Shown here piece by piece: positions 1-6,627 of a DNA stretch of 16,608 nt. Each line of letters opens with the position of its first letter. Within the stretch, counting starts at the first letter, position 1. The notes under the pieces were generated by a model. That model had not been told where the DNA came from. It was given only the letters and a program-made list of their open reading frames with translations, and made no database searches. Source of the DNA: CAZVBV01 sp964578905 (GTDB lineage Bacteria > Patescibacteriota > Gracilibacteria > UBA4473); assembly GCA_964578905.1 (NCBI GenBank), contig CAZOER010000021.1:1-16608 (forward strand). Reading direction: 5' to 3'. Made by a program: the position numbers and the translations under genes.

Positions 1-436
1 CGAAAGTGCGATTTAGCTTTTTCAAAAGCTGGATTGCTCTTTCACTAAATTTTCTACCTATGAGAAAGTCGAATCAACGAAAAAATGTTGCAAGTAGTAT
101 TGCCAACCAAGGAAAACAAACCGGGCGAACGCGAAGCGGTAGGAGAAAACAACCCACGAAAAAACAGAAAAAGGAAACACAGGCAGCGGCCACGCGAACT
201 GCTAATTTCAGCAATGTCCAAACAAGGGGACAATTTCTGTCCAGTGGGAGAGGTGGAAGAATGTTTTACTAATCCAGTAAATCTATAAAAGTGAGGGACT
301 GCACAATGCATATCTCACTTTTTTTTCTATATAGAAGCTCATGAGCGAGATTTGGCTGCCTTGGCTGGTGCTGAAGCGAGCGAATTCCTCTTTGGAGGGG
401 GGCACGTGGGGGGAGGCGAAGCCGCCAGCCCGCGAA
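1..436. other. Stretch without a convincing gene; structured, possible small RNA
   Basis: No reading frame here resembles a known family. The best small frame (ATG at 60 to stop at 272, + strand) would encode a 70-residue Lys/Arg/Gln/Ser/Thr-rich protein. A second frame (85-288) overlaps it, and neither has a ribosome-binding site, so I do not call either one. What is visible is RNA-like structure. One hairpin lies at 200-213 (TGCT/AGCA, loop AATTTC). The segment GGACA at 228-232 can pair either with TGTCC at 215-219 or with TGTCC at 238-242. A terminator-like hairpin follows at 287-326. Past that, 394-416 is a G-rich mirror repeat around CACGTG (403-408), and 415-426 forms a small GGCG/CGCC hairpin next to the asnS stop codon. 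Confidence 0.4.
287..326 (+). terminator. Intrinsic terminator, possibly bidirectional
   Basis: AAAAGTGAG (287-295) pairs perfectly with CTCACTTTT (314-322). The 18-nt loop holds an inner TGCA/TGCA pair (300-303 with 307-310). On the + strand the stem runs directly into a run of T to 326, which suits termination of a rightward transcript from the left edge. Read on the minus strand it ends in UUUU, so it could also stop asnS read-through 115 nt past its stop codon. Confidence 0.6.
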
Positions 437-1828
437 CTAAAAATCCGCATTCTTCGGCGTCCGCGCAAACGGAATCACGTCTCTGATGTTTCCCATTCCT
501 GAGATGTACTGAATCAGTCGTTCAAAGCCGAGCCCGTATCCAGCATGTTTCACACCACCGTATTTTCTGAGTTCTCGATACCAATCATAATCTTCTGGTT
601 TGAGCCCCATCTCCTTAATTCGTGTATCAAGAATCTCGAGTCGCTCTTCTCGTTGCGCTCCTCCGATGATTTCTCCAACCCCTGGAACCAGTAAGTCCAT
701 CGCGGCTACCGTTTTTTCATCTTCGTTGAGTCGCATGTAGAATGCCTTAATGTCTTTTGGATAATCAATCACGAAGACTGGTTTTCCGAGCTTCTTGCAA
801 ATGTGCTGCTCGTGTTCACTCTGCAAATCAATCCCCCATTTCACTGGGAATTCAAATTTCTCTCCTGATTTTTCCAAGAGTTCCACTGCATCGGTGTAAG
901 TCATTCGTTCAAACTTTGAATCAACAATGTTTTTCAAACGATCCAAAATTCCTTCATCGATAAACTTATTGAAGAATTCCATCTCCTCTGGAAGCTCCTT
1001 CAAAACATACTTGATGACGTATTTCATCATCGCCTCGGCGTTGTCCATGTTGTCATTGATGTCGGCAAATGCAATCTCGGGCTCCATCATCCAGAACTCT
1101 GACGCGTGCCGAGAGGTATTTGAGTTCTCTGCTCGGAACGTTGGTCCGAAAGTATAAATCTTTTGAAAGGCGAGTGCGTAGGCTTCTCCCTGAAGTTGTC
1201 CACTCACGGTCAATCCCGCTGGTTTGCTAAAGAAGTCCTTGGAGAAGTCCACTTCTCCGTCTTTTGTCTTTGGAGGATTCTTCAAGTCCAATGTCGTCAC
1301 CTGAAACATTTCCCCCGCTCCTTCGCAATCACTCGTGGAGATAATTGGAGTGTGCACATACACAAATCCTTGTTCTTGGAAGAACGAATGAATCGCGTGA
1401 GAAAGTACTGATCGAAGTCGAAATACGGCTTGGAAAGTATTCGTCCGTGGTCGCAAATGTGCGATTGTTCTGAGATATTCGAGTGAGTGTCGTTTCTTTT
1501 GCAAAGGAAAATCCACATCCGAATCTGCTTCCAGTGAAACACTCGTCGCTTTGATTTCAAATGCCTGTCCGCCACCTTGGGATTCTACTAATTTTCCTTC
1601 GATATTGATCGCTGCTCCGATCGGGAACTTCGCAATCTCGTCGAAGTTGGAAAGTTCTTTTTCAAACACCACCTGCACCCCTTGGAAAAACGTTCCGTCA
1701 TTGAGTTGGATGAATCCAAATGCATTGGAAGACCGCACCGTTCTGATCCATCCAGATATCTGGATATCGGAATCGAGGTGCATTTTTGTTTCTCGATATA
1801 ATGCCTTAACGGTGATTTTTTCTGCCAT
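437..1828 (-). CDS. asnS: Asparaginyl-tRNA synthetase
   Basis: Cytoplasmic enzyme that activates asparagine with ATP and charges tRNA-Asn. The 463-residue length is normal for bacterial AsnRS. Residues about 20-100 are the N-terminal OB-fold anticodon-binding domain (ISGWIRTVRSS at 24-34). The class II core follows: motif 1 near 151-163, motif 2 at about 231-250 (FRAENSNTSRHASEFW then MMEPE), the GVGEIIGGAQREER segment at 383-396, and motif 3 at about 431-448 (YGLGFERLIQYISGMGNIRD). The HASEFWMMEPE form of motif 2 and the C-terminal RDVIPFARTP point to AsnRS rather than AspRS or LysRS. The ATG lies about 18 nt below the predicted transcription start, with no Shine-Dalgarno. It is divergent from the + strand island. 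Having asnS suggests direct Asn-tRNA charging rather than only the amidotransferase route. Confidence 0.97.
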   Translation of the reverse strand: MAEKITVKALYRETKMHLDSDIQISGWIRTVRSSNAFGFIQLNDGTFFQGVQVVFEKELSNFDEIAKFPIGAAINIEGKLVESQGGGQAFEIKATSVSLEADSDVDFPLQKKRHSLEYLRTIAHLRPRTNTFQAVFRLRSVLSHAIHSFFQEQGFVYVHTPIISTSDCEGAGEMFQVTTLDLKNPPKTKDGEVDFSKDFFSKPAGLTVSGQLQGEAYALAFQKIYTFGPTFRAENSNTSRHASEFWMMEPEIAFADINDNMDNAEAMMKYVIKYVLKELPEEMEFFNKFIDEGILDRLKNIVDSKFERMTYTDAVELLEKSGEKFEFPVKWGIDLQSEHEQHICKKLGKPVFVIDYPKDIKAFYMRLNEDEKTVAAMDLLVPGVGEIIGGAQREERLEILDTRIKEMGLKPEDYDWYRELRKYGGVKHAGYGLGFERLIQYISGMGNIRDVIPFARTPKNADF

Positions 1829-1852
1829 GAGGGTGGTTTTTTATTCTTATGA

Positions 1853-1880
1853 ATTGTGCTCAAAGACGCAGGAAAGTCAA
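1853..1880 (-). promoter_or_regulatory. Candidate asnS promoter
   Basis: On the minus strand, TTGACT (1875-1880) and CACAAT (1853-1858) are separated by 16 bp. The first differs from TTGACA at one position and the second from TATAAT at two. Transcription would begin near 1846, leaving a leader of about 18 nt without a Shine-Dalgarno. The -35 hexamer forms an inverted repeat with the one facing right (GTCAA, 5 bp, TTGAC), so the two promoters stand back to back. Confidence 0.45.
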
Positions 1881-1885
1881 TAATC

Positions 1886-1913
1886 TTGACCTTTTACACT
1901 TTTTTATTAGAGT
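1886..1913 (+). promoter_or_regulatory. Candidate promoter of the + strand island
   Basis: TTGACC (1886-1891), a 16-bp spacer and TAGAGT (1908-1913) face right, back to back with the asnS promoter. A start near 1920 would give a leader of about 17 nt before the ATG at 1937. An alternative -10, TAATAT at 1923-1928, lacks a matching -35 but would make the message almost leaderless. Confidence 0.4.
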
Positions 1914-1936
1914 GCAAAAAAATAATATTTAAAGAT

Positions 1937-2074
1937 ATGGAAAACGACGCAAACGGAGACAGTCAGTGGGGACTCCTTATGAATGAGATCAAAGAGCATC
2001 CTGAAAATTTTGCAGGAAAACTAGAAACCATAGACATCCCTGAAGCTGTGGAGGGCGTTGTAGGTGAAAGTTGA
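1937..2074 (+). CDS. Small acidic protein of unknown function (45 residues)
   Basis: I do not recognise this protein. The frame stays open further upstream (to 1856), but that extension covers the divergent promoter region and would encode an unlikely hydrophobic stretch, so the ATG at 1937 is the better start. The product is short, soluble and acidic: MENDANGDSQWG, then a predicted amphipathic helix (LLMNEIKEHPENFAGKLE), then a DIPEAVEGVVGES tail. It has no signal peptide, no membrane segment and no cysteine. It is the first gene of the rightward island, 51 nt before the 364-residue protein, and probably shares its transcript. The placement after a plausible promoter supports it being real. 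A leader peptide or a small partner of the next protein are both possible. Confidence 0.5.
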   Translation: MENDANGDSQWGLLMNEIKEHPENFAGKLETIDIPEAVEGVVGES

Positions 2075-2125
2075 AATTATACAGAAAAGTGTTATTAATA
2101 AACAAACGCTAAAAAGAAATAACGA

Positions 2126-3220
2126 ATGCTGGATTCTCGCTTTAATATTAGTATTGCTGAAAAAGAAGGAGCCCTTCCCCCGCTTTCTTTAGCTGAGGAA
2201 GAAATCGAAAATCTGGAACCTGAAGAAAAAACATCATGGCTTCGAGTCATGCGTAAAGAATTTTCTGATTGGTGGAATGATGTCGAAGAAGAGTCCTTAA
2301 TCCCGGAAAATACTGTCCACCTTGGGGATTCTGTCGGAGCTTTTAAAGAACTTCTTGCGCTACTTGATATAAAACAAGGCGCTACAAGCCAGGGGAAAAT
2401 TGGAGAGGCTCCAAAAAATGGGACTGTCGATGATCGTCTATCTATTACTGAATCTAGTTTCGATGTTCCTGCCGATCTTTCTGATGAAAAAATTAAAGAG
2501 TTTTTTAAGATCCTTGAGAGTGTTCAGCAAATCTCAAATTCAAAAAATCAGGAAGCTGTCGTAATAGTCCATGGTGTTAAAAAAAGGCTTTCTGCGGTTT
2601 TTACAGAATTACACGATGTAGACAACTCTCTCGTGAAAACAAAAGAGCTTATTGCCGAGGAAATTATCCCTCGAGGAAGAGATGTCGATCTTACAAAATT
2701 AGAAGGATACGATTCAGATACCGGTCGTGTTGATATGTCTGAAACAATCGATCCAGAAACCAAAAAAAGAACCATTACCGTTCCGCTTTTTAAAGAAAAG
2801 ATAACAAAAGAAATAATTAAAGGCGTTTTTAGAGATAAAAAGCTCGTTGATTCTGATAGTCTCGAAGAAGAAGCGCAAAATATTATTTTCACGCTCTTTC
2901 CAAAAGAAATGGAATCTTATTTTACTGATGATTTTGTTCTTGCCTGCGTAAATGCCTTTCGGAATCACGAAATAACCATTCCGAGTTTTGATAAATTTAA
3001 GGAAGAACGACGAGAACGGGTTATGAAAAAATTGTTTATAATCCTTGAAAACAATCTCAGCCAAAACGATCTTAAAAATGGAGAGTGGAAGGATTTTCTC
3101 GATAAAGTTGAGGGATATATTCAGGAAGGAATCATCCTCTCTACGGACAAACTTTTCTTTAAAAAACATTTACAGAAACAAGCGAAAACATGTGGATTAG
3201 TTATAGAAAACCTTTCATAA
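2126..3220 (+). CDS. Acidic soluble protein of unknown family (364 residues)
   Basis: I do not recognise this family. The start is well bounded: an in-frame TAA lies three bases before the ATG (stop 2120-2122, then CGA, then ATG), and the next Met is residue 41. The protein lacks a signal peptide and membrane helices. Residues 1-60 are Glu-rich and include WLRVMRKEFSDWWND (38-52). Residues 80-115 look disordered (Gly/Ser/Lys). Residues 118-182 are probably helical. A small beta-rich segment follows (TKKRTITVPL, 212-221), and the C-terminal third (about 225-355) is charged and helical. There is no cysteine pair, nucleotide-binding motif or catalytic signature that I can see. It lies 20 nt before the HD hydrolase gene on the same strand, so joint expression is likely. 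Base composition looks more AT-rich than the flanking minus-strand genes, which may mean lineage-specific or transferred DNA. Confidence 0.75.
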   Translation: MLDSRFNISIAEKEGALPPLSLAEEEIENLEPEEKTSWLRVMRKEFSDWWNDVEEESLIPENTVHLGDSVGAFKELLALLDIKQGATSQGKIGEAPKNGTVDDRLSITESSFDVPADLSDEKIKEFFKILESVQQISNSKNQEAVVIVHGVKKRLSAVFTELHDVDNSLVKTKELIAEEIIPRGRDVDLTKLEGYDSDTGRVDMSETIDPETKKRTITVPLFKEKITKEIIKGVFRDKKLVDSDSLEEEAQNIIFTLFPKEMESYFTDDFVLACVNAFRNHEITIPSFDKFKEERRERVMKKLFIILENNLSQNDLKNGEWKDFLDKVEGYIQEGIILSTDKLFFKKHLQKQAKTCGLVIENLS

Positions 3221-3233
3221 AAAATTTATGAAA
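3213..3233. repeat. Perfect 9-bp palindrome between the unknown gene and the HD gene
   Basis: TTTCATAAA (3213-3221), AAA, TTTATGAAA (3225-3233). The stop codon of the 364-residue gene lies inside the left arm. No T-run follows on the + strand, so it is not a classical terminator. It could be an mRNA hairpin just before the HD gene start or a DNA operator. The right arm contains an ATG that opens a six-codon frame ending at 3247. Confidence 0.5.
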
Positions 3234-3240
3234 CAAAAAT

Positions 3241-4146
3241 TTGAGTAATTACAAAAGGATGATAAAGTTTGGGGAAACTATGTTGAAAAAGCGGAAAGGC
3301 TTATTACACGTCCTTGGTGAAAAGGAAAAGGCGGAGGTATTTTGGACCTTTGCTGATAAAAAAAACTCTGATGGGGAGCATGAATTTGAGTACCAAAAAA
3401 ATATGCTCTTCTGGATGATGCAATCGTTTAAATTTTCTCGAAGAGATCTAAAGCGGATCGAAACCGTGGTCGAGTTTTTGGGAGAACGATACCGAGATAA
3501 AAATGGGAAATTCGATCTTCGCGGAAGTGCTCTCAACTTTGTATCTGGGAATAAGGAACCCATGGTGAATCACCCCATTGGTGTGGCTATCATTGCGTTA
3601 GCGATTCTAGACGAAGGAAGACGAAACAAGCGTGTTTCTTCTCGAAATAAGTCTGAACTCAAAGCTTTGCGAAGGAAAAAACGAGCCATTGTTTTCTCTG
3701 GAATGCTCCATGATTTTTGTGAAGACAAGAAGGGCGGAGAACATTGTATTCGAGAAATTTTAAGTGAAATAAAACTTCCAAGAAAAGAGGTGGAGCTGAT
3801 TATTGATACTGGAAAAGTTCTTACTCGGCGAAGGACAAACCCAACTCGTGAATCATCTGAAGATTATATCCTCCGTATTTCACATTGTGGAAATCCAATT
3901 GCGCCGTTTCTCAAGGGGGTCGACATAATCCATAATGCACTTTCTCCGCATAAAGATACGCAGAAAGCAAAATACAAATCCTGTTATATTGAATTTGTTC
4001 TACGCCGATTTCCTTTTGTAGGATTTGTACTCCCAGACTGGACTCGCGAAAAAATCTATGCAGAAAACGAGTATCTCCGAGCAGTCGTTGAACGATTTAC
4101 GAATGGAGAGCCATTACCTCACAAGAAAACTTCTCGCAAAGGCTGA
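3241..4146 (+). CDS. Standalone HD hydrolase of the RelA/SpoT-Mesh1 type
   Basis: Probable metal-dependent phosphohydrolase, plausibly a (p)ppGpp or related nucleotide pyrophosphohydrolase (small alarmone hydrolase). The SpoT-type HD motifs appear in order: HPIGVA (H111), LHDFCED (H157, D158, E161, D162; the HDxxED form of alarmone hydrolases) and LKGVDIIHNA (D228, H231, N232), matching SpoT IKLADRLHNM. No synthetase, TGS or ACT domain is present, and the 301-residue length leaves about 100 N-terminal residues of unknown role, rich in Lys/Arg and Trp/Phe. The start is uncertain: TTG at 3241 is the longest; ATG at 3259 and 3280 are alternatives, and none has a good ribosome-binding site. It is convergent with murC and overlaps it by 33 bp. 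The substrate is inferred from motifs; other HD nucleotidases remain possible. Confidence 0.8.
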   Translation: MSNYKRMIKFGETMLKKRKGLLHVLGEKEKAEVFWTFADKKNSDGEHEFEYQKNMLFWMMQSFKFSRRDLKRIETVVEFLGERYRDKNGKFDLRGSALNFVSGNKEPMVNHPIGVAIIALAILDEGRRNKRVSSRNKSELKALRRKKRAIVFSGMLHDFCEDKKGGEHCIREILSEIKLPRKEVELIIDTGKVLTRRRTNPTRESSEDYILRISHCGNPIAPFLKGVDIIHNALSPHKDTQKAKYKSCYIEFVLRRFPFVGFVLPDWTREKIYAENEYLRAVVERFTNGEPLPHKKTSRKG

Positions 4147-5373
4147 AATCTTCCCCGCTCCCATAAACAATAATATGTCTCCCTCGTGGAGATTTTTTTG
4201 AAATTCGAGTGCCTCTTCTTTTGTTTGTACGAAACTGAAAGAAGACTCTGCGGTGATGAAATTCTCAACACCGAACTTCTTATCTTCTTCACTATCACGC
4301 GCTTCGTAGATCGGAAAGAGTGCCGTGTAGTCTGCCAATCGAAGGGCTTCTACAAATTCAGGAAAGAATGTTTTCGTTCGAGAAAATTGATGCGGTTCAT
4401 AGATGAGACCAATCTTTGCCTCTGGATATTTCTCTCGAAGCCCTGATAACGTGGCTCTGATTTCTGTAGGATGATGACCGTAATCATCGTAGATATGGAT
4501 CCCTTCAATGGTCGTTAAATGTTCTTGCCGACGCCCAGCTCCTGTGAATTTGCCGAGTCCTTTTTTGAAAGGCTCCAGCTTTAATTCTAATTTGTGCGCC
4601 AACGCCAATGCCAATGTCGCGTTGTCGTAATTATGCTGTCCTTTGATTTTGAGGATCTGCTCCCAACTGTTGGGGCTTTGTGAGGGAATCGATAATTTCT
4701 CTCCTTTGAATTTCTCCAAAGCTCGCTCCGCCCCCTCGTCTCCTCGGTGGTAGATGACCAGTTTCGCGTCGGCAACAAAGTCTTGAAATGCTTTGAAATA
4801 GCTCTCTTCTGTCGGATAACTATCGGGATGATCCCATTCGACGTTTGTGAGAACGACAATTTGAGGTTTGAGATATTGGAAATTGTTTCGGTATTCACAG
4901 GCCTCGCACACCATCCAATCGTTTGTTCCGAGATGGAAGTTTGAACCGTTGAACTCAGACAATGTTGAACCTACGAAAAATGTCGGATCAAATTGTGCCC
5001 CTTTCATTCCCGCCGCAATCATCCCACAGGTGGTTGTTTTCCCATGGGTTCCGGTCACCGCAATGGTGTGAAACTCTGATGAGAGTTCTCCCAAGAACTT
5101 AAAATAGGACATCTCTCTCAGTCCTTTCTCTTTGGAAAAAACTCTCTCTGGATTGTTCTCGTCAACGGCCTCCGTGTAGACCACAAGATCACAATCTTCT
5201 GGAACATTTTCTGCTTTTTGTGGGATAGAGACGGTGATCCCCGCTTTTTCTAGCGCTGGAAAAATCTCACTTTCCGTGATATCTGACCCTGAAATAATAT
5301 CTCCTCTTTCTTTACAAAACTGAGCTACACCCGAAATTCCTATTCCACCGATTCCGACGAAATGGATTTTCAT
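4114..5373 (-). CDS. murC: UDP-N-acetylmuramate--L-alanine ligase
   Basis: Cytoplasmic Mur ligase that adds L-alanine to UDP-MurNAc using ATP, the first peptide step of peptidoglycan synthesis. Residues 1-100 are the UDP-binding Rossmann domain (VGIGGIGISG at 6-15). The ATP P-loop is TGTHGKTTT (107-115). The central domain has NVEWDHPDSY (177-186). The C-terminal domain has the MurC signature DDYGHHPTE (296-304) and EPHQFSRTKTF (326-336), and ends in LLFMGAGKIS (401-410). At 419 residues it is shorter than E. coli MurC (491). The EPHQFSRT and DDYGHHP motifs favour MurC over the related recycling ligase Mpl. Its ATG overlaps the VanW stop codon (ATGA at 5370-5373), so translation is probably coupled. 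It ends inside the convergent HD gene with no terminator between them. Confidence 0.95.
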   Translation of the reverse strand: MKIHFVGIGGIGISGVAQFCKERGDIISGSDITESEIFPALEKAGITVSIPQKAENVPEDCDLVVYTEAVDENNPERVFSKEKGLREMSYFKFLGELSSEFHTIAVTGTHGKTTTCGMIAAGMKGAQFDPTFFVGSTLSEFNGSNFHLGTNDWMVCEACEYRNNFQYLKPQIVVLTNVEWDHPDSYPTEESYFKAFQDFVADAKLVIYHRGDEGAERALEKFKGEKLSIPSQSPNSWEQILKIKGQHNYDNATLALALAHKLELKLEPFKKGLGKFTGAGRRQEHLTTIEGIHIYDDYGHHPTEIRATLSGLREKYPEAKIGLIYEPHQFSRTKTFFPEFVEALRLADYTALFPIYEARDSEEDKKFGVENFITAESSFSFVQTKEEALEFQKNLHEGDILLFMGAGKISAFARSFLVR

Positions 5374-6590
5374 CGAACGTTTTGGTTGTAAGAAACTCCT
5401 TTCAATTGTTTGGCTGGCCAGGCTCTGTATTCCGATTTGAAATGACTGTTTTTCACTTCTCCATTGTTTTCAATTCGTCGAATCCACTCTGCTTTGAACC
5501 CGTCATGTGCTTCTCCGATCTCTTGTATTTCCCCGAACGGCAAGTCCTCTGATTCGTAGACAATGGCTGCTGGAGCTTCTTTGTAGTCAGAAATATAAGG
5601 ACCAGAAAGAGAAACCTTTCGTCCGTCATCAGTTCCATAAAACACGAAGAATAAATTATCTCCTTCTGTGAATGTCTGAATCAACATCGCGCCGGGCGTG
5701 TCGTTTCGGAAACTCATATCAAGTGCTCCGATGTAAATCGCTGCATCCAGTCCATACGGTTTGTAGTACGGCACGGCGTAGGAATGGTTTCGTCGCTGAC
5801 GAATCGCGAGTCCTCCCGATAGCGCTGCTCTGAATGCTGTTGTCGATACTTGGCAGACACCTCCTCCAAGTTCCTTTTCTGTTTTATTCCCTTTTATCAC
5901 GAGCTCTCTCACGAATCCATCTTCTTCTTCCACAGATTCGAGAATGTTGTTAAATGAAAAGATTCCTCCTCGCGGAACAATCACTCCGTTGAATTTTTGG
6001 GCTCCTGCGATGATGTTTTGTCGTCTAGATTCTGATGATCCAGTGAAGTTCGATTCTCCCACCGCAATAATTTCTTGGATTCCTTTTTCCGATAAATCTG
6101 GGTGTACGACTACGTCAGAGAAGATTTTTTCTGCGGGTACGTGCACAAATCGCAAGTCCGTCTGCAGTGCTTCATTCATCAATGCAATCAATCGATCGAG
6201 TTCTATTTCGAACCCATCACGAGGCGTTCCGTCGAATACAATCTCTTTATCTTCCATGAGAATCTCCACCGATCGCTTCTCTTTTTTATCGCGAATAATC
6301 GATGTTGATTTCAAGAACTCTTCGAGTTTTTGTGGAGAAATCGTGGTGTAAAAATCTGTTTCGATTACGAAAAGTCCGTCTTCCACGGGAAGATTGTCCC
6401 CCATGTCTACGGGAATTCTATCCTCTCCTATGATGAGAAAGTGTTGTGCACTTTGTTGTAAGAGCTCTGGCTGTGCCTCGAAATTGAGCGTCAACATTCG
6501 GTCCTCAAAAATAAGATTCAACTCTTCCCCCTGACCGGCAAACGCGGTTGAAAAAAGACAGAGTCCGAGGAGAAATATGAGCTTTCGCAT
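5370..6590 (-). CDS. Secreted VanW-domain protein, probable cell-wall L,D-transpeptidase-like
   Basis: The start is set at the ATG at 6590 because it gives a clean signal peptide (MRKLIFLLGLCLFSTAFA, cut near residue 18). The frame is open to 6704, but that extension is Lys-rich and overlaps the protease gene upstream. The mature protein has an N-terminal region (about 25-150) resembling the peptidoglycan-binding domain often found before VanW, then the VanW core at about 175-310: RGGIFSFNNIL (207-217), ELGGGVCQVSTTAF (240-253, conserved Cys246), RRNHSYAVPYY (266-276, His269), GLDAAIY (280-286) and D291. VanW domains of Clostridioides difficile have been shown to act as L,D-transpeptidases using this Cys; by analogy this may crosslink wall peptides outside the membrane. 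The tail (about 360-400) is beta-rich. It lies 37 nt after the protease gene and overlaps murC by 4 nt, giving an envelope operon. Confidence 0.85.
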   Translation of the reverse strand: MRKLIFLLGLCLFSTAFAGQGEELNLIFEDRMLTLNFEAQPELLQQSAQHFLIIGEDRIPVDMGDNLPVEDGLFVIETDFYTTISPQKLEEFLKSTSIIRDKKEKRSVEILMEDKEIVFDGTPRDGFEIELDRLIALMNEALQTDLRFVHVPAEKIFSDVVVHPDLSEKGIQEIIAVGESNFTGSSESRRQNIIAGAQKFNGVIVPRGGIFSFNNILESVEEEDGFVRELVIKGNKTEKELGGGVCQVSTTAFRAALSGGLAIRQRRNHSYAVPYYKPYGLDAAIYIGALDMSFRNDTPGAMLIQTFTEGDNLFFVFYGTDDGRKVSLSGPYISDYKEAPAAIVYESEDLPFGEIQEIGEAHDGFKAEWIRRIENNGEVKNSHFKSEYRAWPAKQLKGVSYNQNVR

Positions 6591-6627
6591 CACTTGGGAA
6601 TCTAGAGAAAATAGGGAAAATGGCAAC

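Noticed and set aside
60..272. 70-residue Lys/Arg-rich frame (and the overlapping 85-288 frame)
   Set aside because: No ribosome-binding site, no recognisable family, low-complexity composition, two overlapping frames, and RNA-like hairpins in the same stretch. Kept only as a possibility.
2548..3169. Minus-strand frames of 114 and 151 residues under the 364-residue gene
   Set aside because: Phe/Ser/Ile-rich antisense shadows without start signals. The + strand frame is longer and bounded by a stop at its start.
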